This document shows positions 18,123 to 26,224 of a stretch of 37,992 bases of DNA, in pieces; position 1 is the first letter of the stretch, and each line of letters starts with the position of its first letter. The notes under the pieces were generated by a model. It was given only the letters and a program-made list of their open reading frames with translations. It was not told the origin of the DNA and did not search any database. This DNA is from an uncultured cyanobacterium (lineage in GTDB: Bacteria; Cyanobacteriota; Cyanobacteriia; CAKZMO01): contig CAKZMO010000335.1 of NCBI GenBank assembly GCA_937128595.1, forward strand, positions 1-37,992, written 5' to 3'. Position numbers and translations under genes: made by a program.

Positions 18123-18758
18123 CTAGGCCGAAGCGAGAGTTGTTCCAATGGTACAGACATTGACGAGACTCGCTCCGTCAAAGTCTGCACCTCCCAAATC
18201 TGCACAAAGCAGGTTTGCGCCGTTGAGGTTTGCGCCGTTGAGGTTTGCGTTCCTCAAGTCAGCTTCTTCCAAATTTGCTTCCGCGAGAATTGCGCCTTGG
18301 AGATTGGCCTGACTGAGGTTGGCTCCTCCAAGGTTCGCGTTACTGAGATTCGCTCCTCTTAAATCTGCTCCTCTGAGGTCAACTCCTTCAAGGTTGACCC
18401 CCATCAAGTTTGCTCCACTTAGAAAAGATGCGGCAAGAACAGTCCCTGTGAGACATGCCTGCATTAGGTTGGCACCTTTCAGATTGGCTCCTCTAAGATC
18501 AGCTTCTGTCAGATCCGCCTGCATTAGATTTGCGCCTAGCAAATTGGCACGAAGATCCGTATGGGCGAGATTGCATCCGGTCAGATTTGCGCCATCGAGC
18601 CGTGCTCCGTTGAGATGAGCGTAGCTGAGGTTTGTCCCGATCAGAGTCGAGCCGCAGAGATTAGCTTGGTTGAGTTCTGCATTCGAAAGATTTTCATCGT
18701 CGAGCTGAACTCCTGCCAGATGTTTATTTTTTCCAGAACGAACCGCGTCAATATCCAT
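18123..18758 (-). CDS. Pentapeptide-repeat protein
   Basis: From about residue 20 to 205 the 211-residue product is built of roughly 35 A(D/N)LXX repeats, for example LSNANLGGANLSQANLQGA. This sequence folds as a right-handed square beta-helix. There is no catalytic site, signal peptide or membrane segment, so a cytoplasmic scaffold or binding role is likely, and none is specified. I choose the ATG at 18758 because GAGG lies 5 nt before it. A GTG at 18776 would add six residues. Cyanobacteria carry many such proteins. The repeats make the DNA itself internally repetitive. It converges with the YqeG gene. Confidence 0.92.
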   Translation of the reverse strand: MDIDAVRSGKNKHLAGVQLDDENLSNAELNQANLCGSTLIGTNLSYAHLNGARLDGANLTGCNLAHTDLRANLLGANLMQADLTEADLRGANLKGANLMQACLTGTVLAASFLSGANLMGVNLEGVDLRGADLRGANLSNANLGGANLSQANLQGAILAEANLEEADLRNANLNGANLNGANLLCADLGGADFDGASLVNVCTIGTTLASA

Positions 18759-18871
18759 AGTGACCTCAATGTACACCAGTGTGGGGCGATCGCTCTATCC
18801 TTTTTCTTGTTTTGCCAAGTGCTAGTTGATAATGGCGACAAGTGCTATTGATAATGGCGATCAGTCGAGTT

Positions 18872-20341
18872 TTAGCGACTCGTAGACAGGGCTGCTGCCT
18901 CCATCCGAGAATCTGTCATCCATAAGCCAGCAGCAATTTTAGGGACGCTCACGGAGAGGCTCAGGCCTTGACTGAGACCATTCACGAGCAAAGTCAGTAC
19001 TTCGACCAACTTCGGATCCCATCGCTCTCCTGACTGAGCAGCACATTCTGCGAGGGCACTTTGAAGGATTTCGGGCTGGATTTCTCCGCCAAATCGATCG
19101 TCACTATTATTATCAGGGTCAAGTCGTGCGAGGTGTTCTTGAAAACAGGTGCTTAGTCCCAAAATTCGAGACTCAAGAGGAATTTCGTCTCCCGAAAGAT
19201 GAGCCGGTTCCCCTTGCCCATTCCACCACTCAGATTGATGGGTAATGATCGTGGCGATTGCCCGGAGTCGGGGCATCGTTCGCAGTACTTGAGTGCCCAT
19301 AATCAAGGGGCAAGATGGAGGCACGTCGGCTTCTAATGTAGTGACTTCAGCTGCAGGACGAGAGGAGGTTTGGGGATTGAGAATACTTTCAGCGTTTTGC
19401 AAAAATGCAAGTCGATGCAAAATTCCAGCCAACCGCAGCCGATGGAGTTGCCAACCTGGCAGATCGACAAGTTGCCCTAACGCTTCAGCAAGTGCAGCAA
19501 CCTCTGCTCCCGCCAAAGGGTTGTTCATGTCAGCCTGATCCATGAGCTGAGCTACTCTCAAAAACGCTTGAAGCTCATTCGAGAGTAGGTTGGTGTCTAG
19601 TTTGCGGGATGAGTGGGCAGACTCTTCAACAATGGAAGGGCTACTCTGAGGACTGTCTCCGCTATGAAGCTGCAAATAATCAATCACCCGTAACACAATG
19701 TCGCTCAGACGATCGGCCATCGGTAGACAAGCTTCACCGCCTCGTTGAATCGCTTGCTTAATGGATTCGATCTGAGTGGTTAGCTGCTGCTGAAGAGCAG
19801 AATCATACTCTCCGATTTTGGCGATCGCCAACTCTGCTGTCTCCATTACGAGGCGCGGTTCGAACGTCCAGAACCCATAGAACTTGCGCTCAATGTCTGC
19901 TTGGGGTCTCCCCTGAAAGCCGTAGTCCTGGTCTGAAAGCTCCTGGCACAGCACCATCGCGGTATATTCAGGCGAAACAATGATGAGATGCCATTCTTGA
20001 GCTACCGGATCGTCGGGGGCGAGGCTCACCAGATCAACGTTTGACTGTTGACTGGTAGGGTGCTCAGCAAATCCAGCATCCGGTCTAGCCATAATCACGA
20101 TGTGCTGTGCCTCTTGCGCGATGTCGCCATAGCGGTCGGCTTCTTGTAGATACCATTTCCCTTGCTGAAAGGCCGTGATCACAACAGGGACACAGTCTGA
20201 GCTAAGGATGGAGTCTTCTAAAGCATGACACAGTGCGACCAGCGTGTTCTTGTAGTAGACGCCAAAGTTGAGAGGGCGCTTGCCTTCTACTCCTTGACGA
20301 TGCTGGTCATCAAGCATCTTTAAAATTGAACCTTCAATCAT
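18872..20341 (-). CDS. DICT sensory domain protein with degenerate HD-GYP-like domain
   Basis: The N-terminal 200 residues or so of this 489-residue protein match the DICT domain, a ligand-sensing module attached to diguanylate cyclases and two-component proteins in cyanobacteria. The C-terminal part (about 265-470) lines up with HD-GYP c-di-GMP phosphodiesterases, but ILHRLAFL stands where LLHDIGK is expected and IITHQSEWWNGQGEP where HHERWDGTGYP is expected. The metal-binding HD and other residues are altered, so it is probably inactive and acts as a binder. It starts 17 nt after the radical-SAM gene, with AAGGA 7 nt before its ATG, so the pair is almost surely an operon. Confidence 0.75.
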   Translation of the reverse strand: MIEGSILKMLDDQHRQGVEGKRPLNFGVYYKNTLVALCHALEDSILSSDCVPVVITAFQQGKWYLQEADRYGDIAQEAQHIVIMARPDAGFAEHPTSQQSNVDLVSLAPDDPVAQEWHLIIVSPEYTAMVLCQELSDQDYGFQGRPQADIERKFYGFWTFEPRLVMETAELAIAKIGEYDSALQQQLTTQIESIKQAIQRGGEACLPMADRLSDIVLRVIDYLQLHSGDSPQSSPSIVEESAHSSRKLDTNLLSNELQAFLRVAQLMDQADMNNPLAGAEVAALAEALGQLVDLPGWQLHRLRLAGILHRLAFLQNAESILNPQTSSRPAAEVTTLEADVPPSCPLIMGTQVLRTMPRLRAIATIITHQSEWWNGQGEPAHLSGDEIPLESRILGLSTCFQEHLARLDPDNNSDDRFGGEIQPEILQSALAECAAQSGERWDPKLVEVLTLLVNGLSQGLSLSVSVPKIAAGLWMTDSRMEAAALSTSR

Positions 20342-20358
20342 AAGTCTTCCTTGTTATC

Positions 20359-22008
20359 TTACGAAACCGCAACAAGTTCACGAGAGGCTGAGCTGAGAGG
20401 GGCAGACAGTGCTTCCTCTAGCTCGGCTCGCCCTAGCCGACGTTCTAAAATGGTCATCACTTCGCGACCGAAGTCGTTGGGGTTAGTGCGCCATGCTTCC
20501 AGACAAACCTCTCCAAAAAACGATCCCAGAGGTTCAGGATTCCAGAGCAGCTTTTTAGCTGTCCAGGGCATTAGACTCATGGGGTTGTAATCTGGCTTGA
20601 GAATTTCTTTCTTGAGAGCGTAGTCTTCTAGATGAGTGTGAGGCTGCAACCCAATGAAGAAGATGGCTGGCTCAACCTTGTCGGCCCCAAAAATCGACTC
20701 TAGCTCTCGGTGATAGGCGATCGTTTGACGAATCGTTTCAGGTCGTTCATCAATAACGTTAAAGGAGTAGTTCACCGAGACAGTGGCGTTGAAGCCTGCT
20801 GCCTTGAGATCGCGACAGTTTTTAAGGACGGTACGCAGATTGTAGCCCATACGCATCTTCCGAACTAGCTCTTGAGATCCGCTGGTAATACCGATCTCAA
20901 AGTAGTTCATCCCGGTTTTCACCATCAGGTCGCATAACTCGGGAGTCAAGTTATCCGCTCGGATATAAGCAGCCCAGTTGATGTCGTCCATTCCAGCATC
21001 TAGCAGCTTGCGAAGAAGCTGATTCACGTCTTCGATATAGCGTCGGGCTGGGATAAATTGAGCATCTGTAAACCAAAAATTTCGGATTCCCCGACGGTAG
21101 AGCTGCTGCATTTCCGCTACAACTTCGTCTGCGGGATTGATCCGCACTTGCTTGCCTTCAACAACGGTGTAGATGCAATAGCAGCAGTTGTGAGGGCAGC
21201 CGCGCTTGGTTTGAACGCCGACGTAAAAGTCTTGCTCTTGCAGGTAATATTCAAACTCAGGCCAGATCGTGCTGATGTAATCGTAGTCGCAGGCTGACTT
21301 TTCCAAGGGAGTTGGAGATTCGTGAATCATGCGATCGCGCGGTTGCGTCATCCCTGCAACGTAACAACGTTCATCCGAAAAGCTCTGCCCCTTGAGCATC
21401 TTCTCTAAGAGCTGTTCCCCTTCCCCGACCGAGATAATGGTTCCCTTCGGCATAATGGAGTCCATCTGCTCGTAGAAGACGCTGACTGCGCCGCCGCCCA
21501 CGACAGTCGTGACATTAGAAACATAGCGTTGAGCCTGACGAATCCCCTGCTTGATCAGTCGGGCATTCCTCCATAGCTCCCCATAGTAGGCTAACGTCAC
21601 TCGCAGTCCACCGAGTGCTCCTCTCAGCTTAATCAGAGGGTTTCGAGCGTAATAGAACTCAAAGGCGTGCTGTAAAGGATTGCCTCCACGTCCGCCGACC
21701 GGGGCATAGATTTGAATGTCTCGCCAGGAGAAAATTAAGTGGGTTGGTTTGAACTGATCAATGCAATTCTTCAGTGCAGTCGAAAAGTCTAGAGGGGGAA
21801 CCGTCCCTAGATCGAAGATTCTCTGTTGAACATGAGGTAGGCACTTGTGAATGTGATCAGCGAGATAGACCACACCAATCGGGAAGATGGGGTTGCAAGG
21901 AAGCCGAACATACAGAATGCGGCTGGCCTGATTTAAGGTTGAACGTTGCCCGATGCCTGCGTTTGCTACCGTCGTTGGCTTTTGGTGAGACTGATTAGAG
22001 GACACCAT
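20359..22008 (-). CDS. Radical SAM protein, cyanobacterial photosystem II high-light-acclimation family
   Basis: The 549-residue product opens ASRILYVRLPCNPIFPIGV and carries the radical-SAM cluster motif RGCPHNCCYC at about residues 269-278, with Cys271, 275 and 278. An N-terminal segment of about 200 residues resembles a B12-binding-type fold. It matches a family annotated in cyanobacteria as photosystem II high light acclimation radical SAM protein. The reaction is unknown. I choose ATG 22008; an alternative upstream start at 22131 would add 41 residues of non-family-like sequence. It is the first gene of an operon with the DICT protein and is preceded by a 679-bp spacer. Confidence 0.85.
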   Translation of the reverse strand: MVSSNQSHQKPTTVANAGIGQRSTLNQASRILYVRLPCNPIFPIGVVYLADHIHKCLPHVQQRIFDLGTVPPLDFSTALKNCIDQFKPTHLIFSWRDIQIYAPVGGRGGNPLQHAFEFYYARNPLIKLRGALGGLRVTLAYYGELWRNARLIKQGIRQAQRYVSNVTTVVGGGAVSVFYEQMDSIMPKGTIISVGEGEQLLEKMLKGQSFSDERCYVAGMTQPRDRMIHESPTPLEKSACDYDYISTIWPEFEYYLQEQDFYVGVQTKRGCPHNCCYCIYTVVEGKQVRINPADEVVAEMQQLYRRGIRNFWFTDAQFIPARRYIEDVNQLLRKLLDAGMDDINWAAYIRADNLTPELCDLMVKTGMNYFEIGITSGSQELVRKMRMGYNLRTVLKNCRDLKAAGFNATVSVNYSFNVIDERPETIRQTIAYHRELESIFGADKVEPAIFFIGLQPHTHLEDYALKKEILKPDYNPMSLMPWTAKKLLWNPEPLGSFFGEVCLEAWRTNPNDFGREVMTILERRLGRAELEEALSAPLSSASRELVAVS

Positions 22009-22687
22009 AGGAATTGTGTCGCTTTTGATACGTTTGCGTAGAGCTTTTAAGTCGGTTGAGCCATTCCCACGATAGTGTTCATGAGAATGTTCACATATCT
22101 TTACGATACCACCCACGCTTCTCATCTGCATGGAACAGTCACAAAAATGATCAGTGGATAGAGCCGATTTTGATAATTTCTGAAGAGCTTTCCATGTAGC
22201 TTTCAGGTTTTCTCTTTGGCAATGCTCTAAAAAGTCGTATTTGAGATCTTAGAAGATCGTCCAATACTTTGCGTGATGCTACTTAAAAACTTGTCAAAAT
22301 TCCTGGAGCCTTGGCTCATCATTAATTTTTGCCCGAAATCAAGAGCAAAACACCTGAACTCTTGATTGTTTTGACTCGTCTTTAGGCGTAGTTTCGGATA
22401 ACCCAAAAGTGACAGAATGAAAACAAAACAACAGACTATGTCTCAGGAAATATGCTTCTATGTCTCAGGAAATATGCTTAAAGTTAACTTTTTCTTTACG
22501 ATCAATCTTATAAGAAATTAATGCGATCCCTGAAATCTTTATCGGGCGAGTGCGACAGCCGATTGACCAAGACACTGCTAGCCTCAGTAGCTTTCGTATT
22601 GGTAGTCGGGTTTACAACGACCAGGGATCACGCAATGTTAACTTTCTGATATGAATCTACATCAACGCGTAAGGCTCCTCATTTGTT
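22009..22687. other. Divergent intergenic region before DUF1830
   Basis: This spacer separates the minus-strand radical-SAM operon from the plus-strand DUF1830 gene and should carry both promoters. It holds a perfect tandem duplication at 22436-22479. No gene was recognised. Its AT-rich stretch (22480-22520) is a likely promoter area, but no box was assigned. Confidence 0.4.
22436..22479. repeat. Perfect 22-bp tandem duplication
   Basis: The unit at 22436-22457 (it includes TCTCAGGAAATATGC) is repeated exactly at 22458-22479 with no gap. Only two copies are present. It lies about 205 bp before DUF1830. Confidence 0.95.
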
Positions 22688-23134
22688 ATGGCTCAAATTA
22701 TTGATCCCGTTCCATCTAACACTCCCGCATCTATTCTCTGCTGCTATGTCAACGCAACAAGTAAGATGCAAATTGCGCGCATCACAAATGTACAGAACTG
22801 GTATTTCGAACGAGTCGTTTTCCCTGGTCAAAGACTTATTTTTGAAGCTGTCTCTACAGCACAGCTTGAGATTCACTGCGGCATGATGGCAAGTGCTATT
22901 TTGTCGGATACCATTCCATGCGATCGCCTTAGAATTCCGGATGAAGAAGAGACGGTGGATGACGGCTCTCAGGAAAGCAGTGATGCTCATGAGACTCATG
23001 TAGACGCTAACTCTCATGGTCAACCTGCTCTCAGCGCCTCTCACACGCCTAGCGAAGGGGTTGTCAAATCTTCGGGTGTGAGCATGTCTGCCCTACGCGG
23101 AACGCAAGTCGTCGTTGCGGCAGCGACGAGCTAA
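22688..23134 (+). CDS. DUF1830-family protein
   Basis: The 148-residue protein begins with a conserved cyanobacterial module of about 70 residues: ILCCYVNATSKMQIARITN, then NWYFERVVFPGQRLIFEA. This is the DUF1830 family, with no assigned activity. A polar, Ser/His/Asp-rich tail (about 85-148) is probably disordered and may be specific to this strain. There is no signal peptide or membrane segment. The ATG is at 22688; an ATG 90 nt further in is not needed. A weak hairpin and T-run at 23119-23151 follow the stop. Confidence 0.8.
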   Translation: MAQIIDPVPSNTPASILCCYVNATSKMQIARITNVQNWYFERVVFPGQRLIFEAVSTAQLEIHCGMMASAILSDTIPCDRLRIPDEEETVDDGSQESSDAHETHVDANSHGQPALSASHTPSEGVVKSSGVSMSALRGTQVVVAAATS

Positions 23135-23151
23135 CTGCCATTGCTTTTTTT
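23119..23151 (+). terminator. Weak terminator after DUF1830
   Basis: GGCAG (23119-23123) pairs with CTGCC (23135-23139), and the stop codon lies in the loop. A run of seven T (23145-23151) follows. The stem is short, so confidence is low. Confidence 0.4.
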
Positions 23152-23356
23152 AAGATCATTGTTTTGATTTTTAGTTGATACGGTAAGAGCAGTGAATTGA
23201 ATCCGCGTATATGTTTTACGAAGACACGTGAACGCTATAAGCAGCGTCTCTCAACCATGAAAACATTAGCGTTTGCTGGACTCAAAACTGGCAAACGCTT
23301 TTTTATGCAAAGGCGAATCTGAACAAGGGAACGATGCAAGGCATAATAGAGGCGCA

Positions 23357-23809
23357 ATGATTGCGGATAAAGCCTTGAATTTGCCTTCCTTTCTCTGGCT
23401 TTGGAAAATAGCTGCTTGGTCGATGGGATTGTCGCTGGCTGGCTATAGTATTTTGGCCGTTACGGGTGGATGGATGCTGTGGAATCGCCATGCCAAGCGC
23501 CCTCGGCCGGGTTGGTTGCGTCCCTTGCACCTGACGATTGGGATATTCTTGGTAATATTGGTGCTGCTTTTGCTAGCCATTGGCCTTGTGGGGACGCTTG
23601 GCTACTATGGCAACCTAGGGCATTCGATTCATCTTCCTGCTGGGTTAATCGTGGTAACGTTAACGCTTTTGTCTGCCTGGAGTGCGACTCGAATTGGTCG
23701 GTGGGATAAGGCGCGATCGCTCCATGTGACACTCAATGCTCTGCTGCTGCTCGGATTCTGCGCAGTTTCTTTGTCGGGCTGGACGGTGGTTCAAAAATAT
23801 TTACCCTGA
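23357..23809 (+). CDS. DUF4079-like membrane protein, second copy
   Basis: The 150-residue product has four predicted helices at about 18-42, 58-80, 90-112 and 123-145. Histidines occur at RPLHLTIG (58), GHSIHLPAG (89 and 92) and RSLHVTLN (123). Their spacing (34 and 31) nearly matches the DUF4079 protein at 7072-7551 (33 and 32 from its second His of the HH pair), so the two look like divergent paralogues. Haem binding is inferred. The ATG at 23357 has GAGG 5 nt upstream; an open frame extends earlier without good signals. It stands 222 nt after DUF1830 on the same strand. Confidence 0.75.
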   Translation: MIADKALNLPSFLWLWKIAAWSMGLSLAGYSILAVTGGWMLWNRHAKRPRPGWLRPLHLTIGIFLVILVLLLLAIGLVGTLGYYGNLGHSIHLPAGLIVVTLTLLSAWSATRIGRWDKARSLHVTLNALLLLGFCAVSLSGWTVVQKYLP

Positions 23810-23971
23810 GGTCACTATTTTTTGAAAGGGATAGACTTCAGGCCCAAGCAAGCTCAGGGTGTCTAGGTGCGAGAGGCTCTGGTGAAATCATCAGGAAGTG
23901 TTAAAGTTCATAGCTAGATCAGTCATGGAACAAATGCCGACTGGTGATAGTGAAGTCTTTATACTTGATGA

Positions 23972-24598
23972 ATGTCTATGAGTCCGGCCTCTGAATCCAA
24001 CGCAGTTGCTCAACATCGAGAAGACGTACAGGGTGTAGAACCTGGGAGCGATTTACCTGAAAGCGATCGCTTTCGCATTTCTCCTCTGATTCGTCTGACA
24101 TTGCAAAGTTTGTATGGGTCGTTGCTGCTGCCCTTGCCTGTGCTTGCAACGGTAACGCACGCTCCTATGCCGCCTCTGCTGCTGGTCATTGGTATTCTAT
24201 TGGGTTGGGTTTCGCTCTATGCTGCTTTGTCAGAGCGAGTGATGGTTGATCAACAGGGGATTGCTGTCAGCTACCCGAGGTGGGTGCCGCAATTTTGGCG
24301 ACGGGGTTGGTCGCTGTCTTGGTCAGAGATTCAAGCTCTCAAGCCTCGCTCTACAGGGCAGGGTGGAATTGTGTACTACTTCCTAAGTCAGCAAGGGCAA
24401 GCCTTTTTACTACCCATGCGCGTGGCTGGTTTTGCTCGGTTGGTGCGTTATGTCGAGGCCAAGACAGGCATCGATACCCAGGATGTTCGTCCTCTATCTC
24501 AGCCGTGGATGTATTTTATTCTGCTAACCTTTACGGGGTTTCTCTGGTTGACCGATTCTTGGACTTTATGGATGGCTGTCTCTCAGTCACAGCCCTGA
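23972..24598 (+). CDS. Conserved membrane protein with a possible PH-like domain
   Basis: The 208-residue protein has a polar N-terminus, two close membrane helices (about 45-65 and 68-88), a soluble stretch (about 90-175) and a last helix (about 180-200). The soluble part, with VMVDQQGIAVSYPRWVPQF and WSEIQALKPR, resembles the PH-like fold seen in bacterial membrane proteins such as bPH2/YdbT-type families, judged by pattern only. No catalytic motif was seen. The ATG at 23972 is followed by another at 23978. It ends 37 nt before the ABC ATPase on the same strand and is probably in an operon with it. I do not recognise a named family. Confidence 0.65.
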   Translation: MSMSPASESNAVAQHREDVQGVEPGSDLPESDRFRISPLIRLTLQSLYGSLLLPLPVLATVTHAPMPPLLLVIGILLGWVSLYAALSERVMVDQQGIAVSYPRWVPQFWRRGWSLSWSEIQALKPRSTGQGGIVYYFLSQQGQAFLLPMRVAGFARLVRYVEAKTGIDTQDVRPLSQPWMYFILLTFTGFLWLTDSWTLWMAVSQSQP

Positions 24599-24635
24599 CC
24601 ATCAAAACCTCGATCACCCTTAGGAGAGCGATCGC

Positions 24636-25412
24636 TTGACCCACGCGACAGATGCCCCATTTCTAGTGTTTGAGCATGTCAGTCTTGACGCCACCATTGG
24701 CTCGGGACAAATTTTGCAAGACATCTCATTCGAGATACACCGAGGCGATCGCCTTGCACTGGTAGGGTCGTCTGGCTCGGGCAAAACTTCTCTACTGCGT
24801 TTGATTAACCGCCTGCACGATCCATCAAGAGGGACGATTCTTCTGGCAGGGAAGGACACCCGAAAAGAGTCGGCGATCGCCATCAGGCAACGAGCGCCTC
24901 TGGTTATGCAAGAGTCGAGTTTGCTGGATGAATCTGTTCATGATGCTTTGGTCTATCCGCTCAAGTTGCGGCATCTGGATGCGTCAGCGATTGAAAAGCG
25001 GCTCCAAACCTGGATGCGCCGTCTGTCGATGCCGATAGAGTGGCTTGATCGTACAGAACTCAATCTTTCTGTAGGACAACGGCAATGGGTGGCGATCGCC
25101 CGAGCGCTGATGTTGGAACCTGAACTGTTGTTATTGGATGAGCCTACTTCATCCCTTGATGAAGGACGGGGACAGTTTTTAGTGCGTGTGCTCAACACCT
25201 GTTCACAGGAACAGCAGATTACGATGATCATGGCTAATCATCAGCTTCATCATGCCCAAACGTGGTGTAACCGAGTGTTGGTGCTGCAAGAAGGGCGAAT
25301 TTACTTAGACCAACCCGCACACCAGGCAGATTGGTCGATGATTAAGGAACATATTGTGAATGCCGAGATGCAGGATACTGATGAGTGGGATGACGATGAC
25401 GGGACTTTGTAG
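24636..25412 (+). CDS. ABC transporter ATP-binding protein, FetA/YbbL-like
   Basis: The 258-residue ATPase has Walker A GSSGSGKTS, Q-loop VMQESSLLDESV, a signature LSVGQRQ (LSGGQ type), Walker B LLLLDEPTSSLDE and a switch His in MANHQLHH. All are intact. The order and the stretch VHDALVYPLKLRH resemble FetA (YbbL), whose FetAB complex is implicated in iron homeostasis, but the substrate is inferred. There is no permease gene next to it; the preceding membrane protein is not permease-like. The TTG start at 24636 has AGGAG at 9 nt. It is the last gene of a small plus-strand run. Confidence 0.88.
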   Translation: MTHATDAPFLVFEHVSLDATIGSGQILQDISFEIHRGDRLALVGSSGSGKTSLLRLINRLHDPSRGTILLAGKDTRKESAIAIRQRAPLVMQESSLLDESVHDALVYPLKLRHLDASAIEKRLQTWMRRLSMPIEWLDRTELNLSVGQRQWVAIARALMLEPELLLLDEPTSSLDEGRGQFLVRVLNTCSQEQQITMIMANHQLHHAQTWCNRVLVLQEGRIYLDQPAHQADWSMIKEHIVNAEMQDTDEWDDDDGTL

Positions 25413-25696
25413 AGATTGAAGCTGAACAGATGTCGATGGCAGGAACGCTATTATCCCTGTGTCGCTGGAATATTAGCTCATCTGTTCATCGGCCAAACCC
25501 TGTGTTCAACACGGACAAACAGACCTCACCATTTCAACTCAAACGATTCCGTAGCCTTGCCGCAGGTAAAACGCACGGCAAACATGGATAGAGATAAATT
25601 TGCAAACCTGAGATGTTTCCCTTATTTCTTTTTGCCTCGAAGTCAGGGTGTAACAAGTTCTCTGGTTTTTCTGACTCAAGTATCGTAGTAACTCTC

Positions 25697-26224
25697 ATGC
25701 CTCGCCAGAATCGACATCAGCCTACGTTGCCCTGTATTCACTGGCCTCATCTTCATACTCTTGCTGATGGAGACGAGCACTTTGCGCTGGCGCTGCTCAG
25801 CTCCTTTTTGGCCGATGGCGATCGCCAAATCGCTGAACTACGTCAGGTCATTGCCGAGGGAGACTATCAAAAAGCGCATCACCACACTCACCAAATCAAA
25901 GGATCTAGCGCTAACGTGGGAGCGCTTCAGGTAGAAGCGATCGTCACGCGGCTGGATCTGTACTTGCAGTCCCATGGTGCGTCTAGTGCGTCAAGATGTG
26001 ATGTGCCTGAACCTGATCTGTTAGTTTCGTCTTCAAATTCTTCAGATTCAAACCCTTCAGCTTCAAGCGAGATGTCTAGCGACGAGTATGTTGCTAACCA
26101 TCTGACGGAGCTTGAAAAGGCGATCGCGCAGATTCGCTCAACAGTCGCAGAGCGATTGGCTGAAGTTGATAGTCCTCAATCAAGAAAACATGATCCGAAG
26201 GAGCGACACATCATCAGGGAATAG
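25697..26224 (+). CDS. Hpt-domain histidine phosphotransfer protein
   Basis: The 175-residue protein has an Hpt core at about residues 30-95 with the phosphoacceptor motif HTHQIKGSSANVGA, where His65 is the likely acceptor. A Ser/Asn-rich tail (about 100-135) and a final helix follow. Hpt proteins pass phosphate between a hybrid kinase and a response regulator. The next gene, convergent and overlapping by 45 bp, is a receiver-PP2C regulator, and an RsbW-like kinase lies beyond, so it probably feeds that pathway. The ATG at 25697 has no strong ribosome site. No histidine kinase is in the window. Confidence 0.85.
   Translation: MPRQNRHQPTLPCIHWPHLHTLADGDEHFALALLSSFLADGDRQIAELRQVIAEGDYQKAHHHTHQIKGSSANVGALQVEAIVTRLDLYLQSHGASSASRCDVPEPDLLVSSSNSSDSNPSASSEMSSDEYVANHLTELEKAIAQIRSTVAERLAEVDSPQSRKHDPKERHIIRE

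Noticed and set aside
25416-25688. 90-codon plus-strand frame after the ABC ATPase
   Set aside because: Composition and lack of a start signal suggest chance; no domain was recognised.
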